The notes: generated by a model not told the origin, from the letters alone. Counted from the stretch's first letter, positions 1-8,990 are shown. The stretch is DNA of 49,642 bases from an uncultured Fusobacterium sp. (GCF_905200055.1 NZ_CAJKIS010000015.1:1-49642); one strand, 5' to 3'. Translations and numbers: made by a program.

Positions 1-10
1 GAAGAATATT

Positions 11-103
11 AGAGAGAGTTACGAAATCTGACGCTAAAAATTCCGACGTGTTTGAGACGAAGTCGAGTTTCGGAATTTTAGTCAGATGAGTTTTACTCTC
101 TCT
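11..103. repeat. 93-bp imperfect palindrome (long hairpin)
   Basis: Outer arms 11-19 and 95-103 are complementary (agagagagt/actctctct). Middle arms 26-46 (atctgac, then taaaa, then ttccga) and 70-87 pair with a three-base bulge. The tip gac-gaa-gtc at 56-64 forms a small stem. This is far longer than a terminator, has no T-run, and is richer in CpG than the rest of the window. It may be a dispersed intergenic element or the structured end of an RNA from a gene left of the window. The fold is read directly; its function is unknown. Confidence 0.6.
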
Positions 104-257
104 TTATTCTTTGACATGGAATTTAGCTGATATTTAAAATATAAGTTTTGATAACTTAACTTGACTAATAATCGTTAATGCAAAGGTACTTTGTCAAAAC
201 CTAACGCTACATAAGAAAAAATAAATTTAGTTAGATATATTATAATTTAGCAAACAA

Positions 258-299
258 AAAAACTGTGCAAATCAATTAATTTTGATATACACAGTTTTT
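258..299 (-). terminator. terminator of the ugp operon
   Basis: The ten-base arms aaaaactgtg (258-267) and cacagttttt (290-299) are perfectly complementary around a 22-base loop. They lie just past the stop of the leftward glycerophosphodiesterase gene and read into a T-run on the minus strand. Confidence 0.75.
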
Positions 300-304
300 A
301 TTTA

Positions 305-1039
305 TTATTTATTTAAAGTTTCATCAATAATTCTTTTAGTTAAATCAGGGAAGTTTCCAATAATAATATCAATTCCTTTTGATATCATATCTCTAATATC
401 TTCTTCTTTGTTAACTGTCCAAGTGTTGATCTCAATCCCTAAAGTTTTAAGTTCATTTACTATTTTAGGTGTCAACATAGCAAAGTGTGGATGGTAACAT
501 TCAACACAATAATTTTTAATATATTTACTTGGGTTAAGAATCCAAGTTTCAGTAAGGAATCCACATTTGATACGAGGAGCTATAGCTTTCATTCTCAACA
601 CACTGTAATGGTTAAAGCTTGAAATAATAACTCTACCCTCAAGTTGAAACTCTTTAATTAAGTTATAAACTTTTTCTTCTATTCCTTTATATTCATTGAT
701 ACCAGTTTTTAATTCAATATTAGTTATAATATTTGTATCTTTAATAAGATTAAAATATTCTCTTAAAGTAGGTATTTTATTAAATCCAAATTGTCCAGTA
801 TAGATGTATGAAGCATCAAATTTTTTTAACTCTTCATAAGTATAATCTACAACTAATCCCTTTCCATTAGTTGTACGATCAATAGTCTCATCATGAATAA
901 TAACTATTTCTCCATTTTTTGTTAATTGAACATCTAATTCAATCCCATCAGCTTGAGCTTCAATAGCCTTTTCAAATGCTAATAGAGTATTTTCAGGATA
1001 TTTTCCACTAAAACCTCTATGAGCAAAATTTTTAGTCAT
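305..1039 (-). CDS. ugpQ: glycerophosphodiester phosphodiesterase
   Basis: A 244-residue cytoplasmic enzyme of the GDPD family, which hydrolyses glycerophosphodiesters to glycerol-3-phosphate and an alcohol. The family signature is complete: His7-Arg8, the PEN turn at 15-17, Glu34 and Asp36 (metal ligands) and His49. There is no signal peptide, as in UgpQ and unlike the periplasmic GlpQ. The start has an AGGTGATC ribosome site. It is the last gene of the leftward ABC operon, 32 bases after the ATPase gene, so imported glycerophosphodiesters would be cleaved inside the cell. The family call is firm; the exact substrate is inferred from context. Confidence 0.9.
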   Translation of the reverse strand: MTKNFAHRGFSGKYPENTLLAFEKAIEAQADGIELDVQLTKNGEIVIIHDETIDRTTNGKGLVVDYTYEELKKFDASYIYTGQFGFNKIPTLREYFNLIKDTNIITNIELKTGINEYKGIEEKVYNLIKEFQLEGRVIISSFNHYSVLRMKAIAPRIKCGFLTETWILNPSKYIKNYCVECYHPHFAMLTPKIVNELKTLGIEINTWTVNKEEDIRDMISKGIDIIIGNFPDLTKRIIDETLNK

Positions 1040-1071
1040 AAGATCACCTGTTTAAATTAAATTTATTATAA

Positions 1072-2202
1072 TTATAAAGTAATATTTTCCTCTGTGTCAA
1101 TATCAAAGAAATGAGCTTTTTCCATATTGAAATAGAAACTACCAGTACCACCATATGAAAGTCCTAAACTTTTTCTACTTTCTATTCTTGAAGTGAAATC
1201 ATTTCCATCTATTGAGAAATGAAGAAACTCTTCATTTCCCATATACTCTACAACACTTAGATTTCCAGTGATAAAATTATTTTTATCTCCATCAGGGTTA
1301 GTTAGAGTATTTCCAATATTTTCAGGTCTTATTCCTAAAGTAACCTTTTTACCTATATGATTTTTTACTTTTTCTCTCATTTCTTTTGGAAGTACTATAT
1401 GCTTATTTTCTCCAAAAGTAAATATAGTTTCATTTTCAGTTTTTTCTAATGTTCCCACAACAAAGTTCATTGCTGGAGATCCTATGAATCCTGCTACAAA
1501 TTTGTTTGCTGGTTTGTGGTATAAATTTAGTGGAGTATCAACTTGCATTATCTTTCCATAGTTTAATACACAGATTCTATCTCCCATTGTCATTGCTTCT
1601 ACTTGGTCATGTGTTACATAGATCATTGTTGCTGTTTGTCCTTCAGCTTTCAGTTGTTTATGTAGTTGAGTTATCTTAACTCTCATTGATACTCTTAATT
1701 TCGCATCTAAGTTTGATAGTGGTTCATCAAATAGGAATACATCTGGTTTTCTTACTATTGCTCTTCCTACTGCAACCCTTTGTCTTTGTCCTCCAGACAT
1801 CTCTTTTGGTTTTCTATCTAGTAATTGAGTTATCTCTAACTTTTCTGCTGCTTCTCTAACTCTTCTATCAATTTCATCTTTTGGAGTTTTAGCCATTTTT
1901 AATCCAAAAGCCATATTATCATAAACTGTCATATGAGGGTATAGTGCATAGTTTTGGAAAACCATTGCAATACCTCTATCTTTTGGTGGAAGATCATTAA
2001 CTAATTTATCTCCTATCCAAATTTCTCCCCCAGTGATTTCTTCAAGACCAGCTACCATTCTAAGAGTAGTAGATTTAGCACAACCAGATGGTCCTACAAA
2101 AACCATAAATTCTCCATCTTTAATTTCTAAATCAATACCATGTACGGCTTTAAAGCCGTTAGGGTATTGTTTTTCAACTTTTTTTAAAACTACCTTTGCC
2201 AT
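1072..2202 (-). CDS. ugpC: ABC transporter ATP-binding protein (UgpC/MalK/MsmX type)
   Basis: A 376-residue ATPase of the carbohydrate-uptake CUT1 class. Walker A is GPSGCAKST (37-45), the Q-loop Gln is 83, the signature MSGGQ is 135-139, Walker B with FDEP is 154-161 and the switch His is 198. A C-terminal TOBE/OB regulatory domain of about 130 residues follows, as in MalK and UgpC. Walker A has Ala where Gly normally precedes the Lys (GCAKS instead of GCGKS). A GGAGGAAAA site precedes the ATG. It lies between the binding-protein gene and ugpQ. MsmX-type ATPases can serve several importers, so it may energise others too. Confidence 0.9.
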   Translation of the reverse strand: MAKVVLKKVEKQYPNGFKAVHGIDLEIKDGEFMVFVGPSGCAKSTTLRMVAGLEEITGGEIWIGDKLVNDLPPKDRGIAMVFQNYALYPHMTVYDNMAFGLKMAKTPKDEIDRRVREAAEKLEITQLLDRKPKEMSGGQRQRVAVGRAIVRKPDVFLFDEPLSNLDAKLRVSMRVKITQLHKQLKAEGQTATMIYVTHDQVEAMTMGDRICVLNYGKIMQVDTPLNLYHKPANKFVAGFIGSPAMNFVVGTLEKTENETIFTFGENKHIVLPKEMREKVKNHIGKKVTLGIRPENIGNTLTNPDGDKNNFITGNLSVVEYMGNEEFLHFSIDGNDFTSRIESRKSLGLSYGGTGSFYFNMEKAHFFDIDTEENITL

Positions 2203-2222
2203 TTTTCCTCCGAAACTTTGAA

Positions 2223-3524
2223 CTATTTATTGATTCTGTTATATCTTGAAATTATTCTATTTGAAGCTTTTATTACATCATCAGCAGCTTTTTGTCCATC
2301 CTTACCTTCAGAAACAGCTTCCATAGTTTCAACCATTTTTTCTCTTACATCTGGGAATACTCCAAGAATAGCACCTTGAGTAGCAGTATTTTTATTAGTT
2401 GTTTTTAATTCGTCAACAACTACTTTAAATTGAGGCATTTTTTCCATAGTTTCTTTCATTAAAGCAGTATCATAAGATTCTTTATTAACTGGGAAGTAAC
2501 CTGTATTAGATGACCAGAAAGCTTGAACATCTTTAGAAACAGCATATTTAACAAAATCCCATGCAGCGTTATCTTTAGCAGAATTTTTAGAATCAGTTAT
2601 CCATAAAGAAGCTCCACCTATAACACTTCCATTAAATTTTCCACTTTCATTAGGAATAAAAGCAGTTCCTACTTCAAATTTAGAGTTTTGAATTATATTT
2701 GTAAGTCCAGCTGATGAATCTAAGTACATAGCTACTTTACCAGAACTGAAAGCACTTCTAGTTGAATCCCAATCTCTACCATAGTTTATAGCTAGTTTTT
2801 CTTTATTCATACTTTGCATCCAATTTAAGATAACAGGTAATTGATTATCATAAGCTACTTTTGTAGGGTTATTTCCATTTCTTCCATTTTCTTCATCTAC
2901 ATATAGAGAGTTATCATTTGCTAATAGTTGCTCGATAAACCAAGCATAAGAGATTATAGAGAAACCATATCTATCAACAACATTATTAGAATTTTTCTTA
3001 ACAAGTTTTCTTGAGAAATCTTCTATCTCTTTATAACTTGTAGGAGCTTTTTCTGGATCTAATCCAACCTCTTTAAAAGCATCTTTGTTGTAAAGTAAAA
3101 TTGCAGTAGATGAGTTAAAAGGCATAGAGTATAGTTTATCATTGATTCTGTAATAGTTTAATAAAACATCTTCTAGTTTATTTTCATCAAAGTTACTATC
3201 TTTTTCTATAAAGTTACTCATTGGAATAATAGCACCACTTCTATACATAAAAGATGTAGAGATATCATTCATTTGAACTAGGTTAGGTGCTTCTTTTGTA
3301 CCAGCAACAGCTTTAAATTTTACAATGGCTTCTTCATAAGATCCTTGGAATATTGCATCTACATGTACTTCATCTTGAGAATTGTTATAATCATTTACTA
3401 TTTTTTCAAGTGTTTTTTGTCCTTCCCCAGACATTGCATGCCAGAATACGATGTTTTCCTTTGCAAAAGTTGAAATTGACATCATTGCTCCTAAAGATAA
3501 TACTGCTAATTTTTTTAAATTCAT
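2223..3524 (-). CDS. ugpB: extracellular solute-binding protein, family 1 (UgpB-like)
   Basis: A 433-residue periplasmic binding protein of the CUT1 family. Residues 1-21 are a type I signal peptide (MNLKKLAV..., cleavage near TFA|KEN) with no lipobox Cys, which fits a diderm cell. The mature protein has the family pattern: a first lobe beginning ENIVFWHAMSG, an NSSTAILLYNKDAF segment and a GGASLWI segment. An AGGAGG site precedes the ATG. The neighbouring permeases and the glycerophosphodiesterase suggest glycerol-3-phosphate or its diesters as ligand. That is inference; a sugar is possible. Confidence 0.85.
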   Translation of the reverse strand: MNLKKLAVLSLGAMMSISTFAKENIVFWHAMSGEGQKTLEKIVNDYNNSQDEVHVDAIFQGSYEEAIVKFKAVAGTKEAPNLVQMNDISTSFMYRSGAIIPMSNFIEKDSNFDENKLEDVLLNYYRINDKLYSMPFNSSTAILLYNKDAFKEVGLDPEKAPTSYKEIEDFSRKLVKKNSNNVVDRYGFSIISYAWFIEQLLANDNSLYVDEENGRNGNNPTKVAYDNQLPVILNWMQSMNKEKLAINYGRDWDSTRSAFSSGKVAMYLDSSAGLTNIIQNSKFEVGTAFIPNESGKFNGSVIGGASLWITDSKNSAKDNAAWDFVKYAVSKDVQAFWSSNTGYFPVNKESYDTALMKETMEKMPQFKVVVDELKTTNKNTATQGAILGVFPDVREKMVETMEAVSEGKDGQKAADDVIKASNRIISRYNRINK

Positions 3525-3566
3525 TTTTTTCCTCCTGAAATTTTTTATTTTAATTTTTTATATTTT

Positions 3567-4376
3567 TTATTCTTTTGTTGCTCCTGAAGTAAGTCCTTTT
3601 TGTAGTTGTTTTTGTCCTAAGAATAGGATAATAAGAGATGGGATAATTACTAATATGACTCCTGCCATCAATCTACCAAAGTTTGTTTCTTCTTCAGATT
3701 TCAGCATCTTTAATCCAATTTGAATTGTACGTGACTCTGGTCTAGTTGAAACCATTAAAGGCCATAGATACATATTCCACATAGCTAGGAAAGAATAAAT
3801 TCCCCAAGTGCTCAAAACTCCTTTTGATAGAGGCATAACAATCTTACTGTATATAAAGAAATGAGAGCATCCATCTATTTGAGCAGCTTCAATAAGTGAT
3901 TTATTTAAAGTTTTAAACTGTTGTATCATTAAGAATGTACCAAGTCCATTAGCAAGAAATGGAAGAACAATAGCCAATCTAGTATTAATAAGCCCAGCCT
4001 TTAAGATTGTAATGTAGTTTGGAACGAATATAGCTTCCCAAGGGATAAACATAGATAGCATAACTACTAAGAATACCAATTTTTTATTTTTAAAATCTAT
4101 AAAAACGATAGCATAAGCAGTCATACTACAGATTATAACTTGGCTCACCATTCCAGCTATTGATGTAATTAAGCTGTTTGTGAAGAATTTTCCCATAGGA
4201 AATATTTTAATAAGTTCTCTATAGTTTTTTAGATCTATTGAACTAGGAATTATTTTTCCAGTTACTATATCTATTGTAGGCATAAAACTTGCCAAAAGAG
4301 CATAGATAAGTGGAAAAAATATTATAAATGATGAAACTAAAAGAAGAAAATATGTTAAGATATTATTTTTTTTCAT
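3567..4376 (-). CDS. ugpE: ABC transporter permease (UgpE/MalG type)
   Basis: A 269-residue inner-membrane permease with about six membrane segments. The cytoplasmic EAA loop begins near residue 163 (EAAQIDGCSHF...P) and docks the ATPase. The length matches MalG/UgpE proteins. Its ATG overlaps the TAA of the preceding permease by one base (TAATG), indicating translational coupling. It forms the membrane channel with the partner encoded at 4376-5248. Confidence 0.88.
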   Translation of the reverse strand: MKKNNILTYFLLLVSSFIIFFPLIYALLASFMPTIDIVTGKIIPSSIDLKNYRELIKIFPMGKFFTNSLITSIAGMVSQVIICSMTAYAIVFIDFKNKKLVFLVVMLSMFIPWEAIFVPNYITILKAGLINTRLAIVLPFLANGLGTFLMIQQFKTLNKSLIEAAQIDGCSHFFIYSKIVMPLSKGVLSTWGIYSFLAMWNMYLWPLMVSTRPESRTIQIGLKMLKSEEETNFGRLMAGVILVIIPSLIILFLGQKQLQKGLTSGATKE

Positions 4377-5248
4377 TATTGATAATGCACCTTCTTTTCT
4401 AACTTAGATTTAAATAGCATAATAGCAATTATAATGATTAATAGGATTACTCCTTGTACACTAGCGTAATCAAATCTATAACTAGAGAAAGCTGTCTTAT
4501 AGATGCTATATACTAAGAAGTTAGTAGCATTGTTAGGTCCTCCACCAGTTAATATATCCACTTGTCCAAAACCTTGGAAGGCTTTTAAAGTAGTAGTTAT
4601 AGTTAGATAAAAGATACTTGGACTTAATAGAGGAAGAGTTACTTTAAAAAGTTTATTAAAATAACTAGCTCCATCAATAGCACAACTTTCATCAATATCA
4701 GTACTTATATTTTGAAGTCCAGCTGTAAGAACTAAGAATCCAAAACCAATATTCATCCAAATTGTTGAGATAGCAACGGTTATTAAAGCATACTTTGAAT
4801 CAGTTAGCCAGTTTAAAGGAACACCACCAAAGAACTTAATAATCTCGTTGATTACTCCCAAACTAGGATGAAACATAAATAGAACTATTGATGCAGAGGC
4901 AGAGATTGAAACTCCAAGGCTAGAAGAGAAAATAGTTCTAAAGAATCCAATGCCTTTTATTTTTTCATTACATAGAATTGCTAAGAAAAGGGCAATTGTA
5001 ATACTGAAAAATACAGTTATAATTGCAAATTTAAAAGTAGCAAGTATGCTCAAATAAAAGCTTGGATCAGTAAAAAGTTCAATAAAGTTTTCAAATCCTG
5101 CAATTTCTACTATTTTTCCTTTTTCATCAGTAAAAGAGAAAGCATAGATAAAAGTTTTTATTAATGGATAAATAGAAAAGAGAAATGCAATAATCAAAGA
5201 TGGTAATGAAAAGAGTAACCCTGACTTTTCATTTTTGTAAAAATTCAT
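4376..5248 (-). CDS. ugpA: ABC transporter permease (UgpA/MalF type)
   Basis: A 290-residue permease, first gene of the operon. A longer reading frame begins at 5275, but AGGAGG at 5254-5259 with a five-base gap selects the ATG at 5248 (MNFYKNEKSG). It has about six membrane helices and a modified EAA loop (DESCAIDGASYFNKLFKVTLP), typical of the UgpA-type half. The order A-E-B-C-Q from here leftward resembles ugp loci with the binding protein moved inside. Function as glycerol-3-phosphate or diester importer is inferred from the context. Confidence 0.88.
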   Translation of the reverse strand: MNFYKNEKSGLLFSLPSLIIAFLFSIYPLIKTFIYAFSFTDEKGKIVEIAGFENFIELFTDPSFYLSILATFKFAIITVFFSITIALFLAILCNEKIKGIGFFRTIFSSSLGVSISASASIVLFMFHPSLGVINEIIKFFGGVPLNWLTDSKYALITVAISTIWMNIGFGFLVLTAGLQNISTDIDESCAIDGASYFNKLFKVTLPLLSPSIFYLTITTTLKAFQGFGQVDILTGGGPNNATNFLVYSIYKTAFSSYRFDYASVQGVILLIIIIAIMLFKSKLEKKVHYQ

Positions 5249-5288
5249 AAAATCCTCCTGTAAAGTTTTTAACAATTTTATATGCTTT

Positions 5289-5300
5289 TAGTGTATACTA
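5289..5300. promoter_or_regulatory. candidate GntR/FCD operator upstream of ugpA
   Basis: The near-palindrome tagtgtatacta (10 of 12 symmetric positions) contains the GTATAC core seen in FadR/FCD-type GntR operators. It sits about 40-50 bases upstream of the ugpA start and close to the GntR gene. I see no equally good copy upstream of the regulator itself. No clear -35/-10 pair could be assigned here. Function is inference. Confidence 0.4.
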
Positions 5301-5372
5301 CTTTTCGATTAAAATAAAATTTCTTTACACATTTTTAAGGAATTTTACAAGTCTTTTACAATATAGAAAAAT

Positions 5373-5397
5373 AAAAAAACCACCACAAAAGTGATGG
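5373..5397 (-). terminator. terminator of the GntR gene
   Basis: On the minus strand a CCATCAC-TTTT-GTGGTGG hairpin (seven pairs, one G-U) is followed by a run of seven T. It lies eight bases past the regulator's stop and separates it from the downstream ugp operon. Confidence 0.8.
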
Positions 5398-5404
5398 TAA
5401 TTGC

Positions 5405-6094
5405 TTATGAGAAGTATTCAGGATATTTTTCCATAAACTTATTAATAACTTCTTTAAAATTAAAAAGATGTTTATTGACAAGTGAATTAACTTTTCTGTT
5501 ATTTTTTTCTTTTATAAGATTTACAATTTCAATATGTTGCTTAACCGTAGTCTCAAGGTTTATTCTTTCTAAAGCATCTATTAAACGTAATCTATCATAG
5601 TGAGTAGCAAGTCTTTGTATAACTTTCCAAACATTTTTTTTATTGTAATAATCAAAGATTAAAGTATGAAAATAGTTATCCAAATCAAAAAATTCATGAA
5701 GATCTCTATTGAAATTTATAACAATTTTTTGATACTCAATATTTTTTTCTAATTCATTGATTAGAGTATCTGAAACAGGATCCTTACAAGCAATCTCTAA
5801 AATCTTTTTTTCACAAAGTTCTCTTAAAAATACAGCTTCTTCAACTAAATTAAGATTTATTTTAGAAACGAAGGAACCTCTTTGAGGAAAAACGTCAACT
5901 AATTTTTCTTCTGATAATTTTACAATAGCTTCTCTAACAGGAGTTCTACTTACATTTAGAGCTTCACTAAGTTCAATTTCACTAATGCTCTCTCCTGGTT
6001 TTAGATTTAGCCTCATAATATTTTCTTTTAATACTCTATAAGTATAAGCTCTGTTGTTTTCATTTTTATGTTTATTAATATTTATTAAGTTCAT
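5405..6094 (-). CDS. GntR family transcriptional regulator, FCD subfamily
   Basis: A 229-residue DNA-binding repressor or activator. The winged helix-turn-helix spans roughly 15-80, with the family signature of a Ser-Arg-Thr-Pro-Val-Arg-Glu-Ala recognition helix. The C-terminal helical FCD domain keeps the metal-site pattern (Asp-Asn-x-x-His, a His before YDRLR, and a later QHIEIV His). An AGGGGGAT site precedes the ATG. It has its own terminator and sits upstream of the ugp operon on the same strand, so control of that operon is the simplest guess. The divergent threonine aldolase is an alternative target. The effector is unknown. Confidence 0.85.
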   Translation of the reverse strand: MNLININKHKNENNRAYTYRVLKENIMRLNLKPGESISEIELSEALNVSRTPVREAIVKLSEEKLVDVFPQRGSFVSKINLNLVEEAVFLRELCEKKILEIACKDPVSDTLINELEKNIEYQKIVINFNRDLHEFFDLDNYFHTLIFDYYNKKNVWKVIQRLATHYDRLRLIDALERINLETTVKQHIEIVNLIKEKNNRKVNSLVNKHLFNFKEVINKFMEKYPEYFS

Positions 6095-6196
6095 TTATAT
6101 CCCCCTAAAAATAGCCTACTACTATTTTACTATAAAAACCAAAAAAAAACTATTGGAAATAAAATATTTTTATGCTTTTAACGATAGAAAATACTC

Positions 6197-6225
6197 TTTA
6201 CAAAAAAATAAAAATTCTTTATACT
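6197..6225 (+). promoter_or_regulatory. promoter of the threonine aldolase gene
   Basis: TTTACA (6197-6202), a 17-base spacer and TATACT (6220-6225). It points at the aldolase gene, about 38 bases upstream of its start. Confidence 0.55.
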
Positions 6226-6262
6226 TTTAATAAAGATAGTGAAAACAAGGGAGGAGATTAAA

Positions 6263-7303
6263 ATGATAAGTTTTAAAAATGATTATAGTGAAGGAGCATT
6301 ACCATATGTAATGGAAGCTCTATTAAAAACAAATATGGAACAAACAGTAGGATATGGTGATGATGAATATACTGCTGAGGCAATAGCAACAATAAAAGAG
6401 AAGATAAAATGTGATGATTGTTATATAAGATTATTAGTTGGAGGAACTCAAACAAATTTATTAGCGATAGCTCATTCACTTAGACCACATGAGGCAGTTA
6501 TAGCACCTACAACAGGACACATAAGTGTACATGAAGCAGGAGCTATAGAAGCTACTGGACATAAAGTAATTGAAGTTCCTACAGAAAATGGGAAACTAGA
6601 TGTAGAATCAGTAAGAAAAATGGTAGAACTACATATGGATTTTCATATGGTACAACCTAAAATGGTATATATTTCAAACCCTACAGAGATTGGAACAATC
6701 TATAGTAAAGAGGAGTTAAAATCTTTATCTGATTATTGCAAAGAAGCGGGATTATATTTATATTTAGATGGAGCAAGAATGGCATCAGCACTTGCTTCAG
6801 AAAAAAATGATATAGCATTAGAGGATTATGCTAAGTATACAGATGCTTTTTATCTAGGAGGAACAAAATGTGGATTACTTTTTGGAGAAGCATTAGTTTT
6901 AATAAATAAAGAATTAAGACAACATAACTTTATACATATTACAAAACAAAGAGGAGCCACTTTAGCAAAAGGAAGATTACTAGGAGTGCAGTTTAAAGAA
7001 CTATTTAGTGGAGATAGATATGAGGAAGTTGGAAGACACTCTAATGAAATGGCAATGATGATAAAAAGAGCTTGCTTAGCACAAAATATAGAGCTAAAAA
7101 CAGATTCTTATACAAATCAACAATTTCCTATTCTTCCAAATACAATGATTGATGAGTTAGGAAAAAAATATAGATATGAATTTTGGGAAAAGGTAGATGA
7201 TAAAACATCTGTTATTCGTTTTGTAACTTCATGGGCAACTAGAAAAGAAGATGTAGAAGAGCTAATAAGTGATATAGAAGTTTTATCAAAGAAATATCTA
7301 TAA
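6263..7303 (+). CDS. ltaE: low-specificity L-threonine aldolase family protein
   Basis: A 346-residue PLP-dependent enzyme of the beta-eliminating lyase/threonine aldolase family, expected to split threonine or allo-threonine into glycine and acetaldehyde. The frame is open from a GTG at 6239, but GGGAGGAG lies between that codon and the ATG at 6263, so the ATG is chosen. The PLP-binding Lys is probably Lys202 in a Gly-Gly-Thr-Lys-Cys-Gly motif. The substrate-pocket pattern LDGARMASAL precedes it. This is the GGTK branch rather than the SKGL branch of E. coli LtaE, so stereospecificity is uncertain. It is a single gene with its own promoter. Confidence 0.85.
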   Translation: MISFKNDYSEGALPYVMEALLKTNMEQTVGYGDDEYTAEAIATIKEKIKCDDCYIRLLVGGTQTNLLAIAHSLRPHEAVIAPTTGHISVHEAGAIEATGHKVIEVPTENGKLDVESVRKMVELHMDFHMVQPKMVYISNPTEIGTIYSKEELKSLSDYCKEAGLYLYLDGARMASALASEKNDIALEDYAKYTDAFYLGGTKCGLLFGEALVLINKELRQHNFIHITKQRGATLAKGRLLGVQFKELFSGDRYEEVGRHSNEMAMMIKRACLAQNIELKTDSYTNQQFPILPNTMIDELGKKYRYEFWEKVDDKTSVIRFVTSWATRKEDVEELISDIEVLSKKYL

Positions 7304-7379
7304 AATATAGATAAAATGACATAAATAAAAATATTAAGTCCTATTATAAAATTAAATGGTTTATTTTAGTAAAAAACAT

Positions 7380-7407
7380 TTGATTTATATGAAAAATGCT
7401 GTATAAT
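7380..7407 (+). promoter_or_regulatory. promoter of the peptide-binding protein gene
   Basis: TTGATT (7380-7385), a 16-base spacer and a consensus TATAAT (7402-7407), about 38 bases upstream of the ATG. Confidence 0.65.
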
Positions 7408-7444
7408 TTTATTATACAATAATAATAGGGGAGGGTAACAATAT

Positions 7445-8932
7445 ATGAAAAAAAGATTTTTTACATTTTTATTTATGTTAGTAACACTTTTCTCAACTGT
7501 ACTTCATGCTGAAACTACAGTAATTGTAGCACAAGATGCTGATGCTAAAACATTGGATCCAGCAGCATCTAACGATGTACCATCACATAGAGTAACTTTA
7601 CAAATTTATGATAACTTAGTAGCTAGAGAGGGAACGAAATTAGTTCCAGGATTAGCTGAAAGTTGGACACAAGTAGATCCATTAACATTAGATTTAAAAA
7701 TAAGAAAAGGAGTTAAATTTCATAATGGAGATCCTTTAACTGTTAAAGATGTTGTATTTAGTCTTATAAAAGTAAAGAACGATCCTAGTATGATGAGCTT
7801 TTTTGTTGATGTAGATAAAATTGAAGCATTAGATGATGAAACTGTAAGAATTACTACTAAAAAACCTTTTGGACCATTAGTAGGGTATCTTGCTCATTAT
7901 GGTGCAGGAATATTAAGTGAAAAAGCCGTAACAGAAGCAGGAAAAAGTTATGGACAACATCCAGTAGGAACTGGACCATTTAAATTTGAATCTTGGTCTT
8001 CTGGAGATAGAATAGTTTTAAAAGCTAACCCAGATTATTATCAAGGTAAACCAGCTATTGATACATTAATATTTAGAACTATTCCAGAAGGAACAAATAG
8101 AACAATAGCTCTTGAAACTAAAGAAGTGGATATCGCTCTTGATATAGAAGCTATGGATCATGATATGGTAAGAAACCATCCTGATTTAAAACTTCTTCAA
8201 AAACCAGCTCTAACAATGAACTATGTAGGATTTAATACTACAAAACCACCATTTGATAAAAAAGAAGTTAGACAAGCAATAGCTTATGCAATAGATTTAC
8301 AAAGTATGGTAGATGCAATATATTTAGGAGCAGCTACTCCAGCTAGTTCATCAGTAGCTCCAGCAGTATTTGGATATAATAAAGATTTACAAGTTCGTAA
8401 ACAAGATATAGCTAAAGCTAAAGAATTATTGGCAAAAGCTGGGTATCCAAATGGATTTAAAGCAAAAATTTGGACAAATAATAATAATGTGAGAAAAGAT
8501 ACAGCTGTGATTTTACAAGACCAATTAAAACAAATAGGAATCGATGTTGAAATAGAACTACTTGAATGGGGAGCATATTTAGATAGATTAGCTAATAGAG
8601 AGCATGATATGTTCCTATTAGGATGGACACCAAGTCCAGATGGAGACTCAGCTATGTATGCTGTATTCCATTCTAAAAACCATGGAAGTGCTGGGAATAG
8701 AATGTGGTATACAAATGCCAGAGTTGATGAGTGTTTAGATAAAGGTAGAGAATCAACAGTACCAGAAGAGAGAGAAGCTGCTTATCAAGAAGCTCAAGCT
8801 ATTATAATGGATGAATTACCTTTAATTCCATTAGTATGGCCAGATAATAATGCTGGAATTCAAAAGAATATAAAAGGATTTGAACTAGATCTTGAAAATC
8901 AACATAAATTATATCCAGTGAGTAAAGAATAG
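7445..8932 (+). CDS. ABC transporter substrate-binding protein, family 5 (peptide/glutathione type)
   Basis: A 495-residue periplasmic binding protein of the DppA/OppA/GsiB family (SBP_bac_5). Residues 1-22 are a Sec signal peptide ending LHA|ETT, with no lipobox. Family landmarks are LDPAASND near the mature N-terminus, the GVKFHNGDPLTVKDVVFSL block and GTGPFKFESW. Likely ligands are di- or oligopeptides or glutathione. No permease or ATPase gene is adjacent; the gene has its own promoter and terminator, so it must work with components encoded elsewhere. GAGGG precedes the ATG. Confidence 0.88.
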   Translation: MKKRFFTFLFMLVTLFSTVLHAETTVIVAQDADAKTLDPAASNDVPSHRVTLQIYDNLVAREGTKLVPGLAESWTQVDPLTLDLKIRKGVKFHNGDPLTVKDVVFSLIKVKNDPSMMSFFVDVDKIEALDDETVRITTKKPFGPLVGYLAHYGAGILSEKAVTEAGKSYGQHPVGTGPFKFESWSSGDRIVLKANPDYYQGKPAIDTLIFRTIPEGTNRTIALETKEVDIALDIEAMDHDMVRNHPDLKLLQKPALTMNYVGFNTTKPPFDKKEVRQAIAYAIDLQSMVDAIYLGAATPASSSVAPAVFGYNKDLQVRKQDIAKAKELLAKAGYPNGFKAKIWTNNNNVRKDTAVILQDQLKQIGIDVEIELLEWGAYLDRLANREHDMFLLGWTPSPDGDSAMYAVFHSKNHGSAGNRMWYTNARVDECLDKGRESTVPEEREAAYQEAQAIIMDELPLIPLVWPDNNAGIQKNIKGFELDLENQHKLYPVSKE

Positions 8933-8954
8933 TTAAAATTTAATTTGAGAATAG

Positions 8955-8990
8955 AACTGCACCCTATTTTAAGGTGCAGTTTTTGTTTTT
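8955..8990 (+). terminator. terminator of the peptide-binding protein gene
   Basis: The nine-base arms aactgcacc (8955-8963) and ggtgcagtt (8973-8981) are followed by ttttgttttt. Confidence 0.85.

Larger units (their letters stand above)
1..304. other. gene-free left edge
   Basis: No coding region is supported here. It holds a long imperfect palindrome (11-103) and the terminator of the leftward ugp operon (258-299). Between them, about 104-257 is plain AT-rich sequence in which I recognise nothing. Confidence 0.7.
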
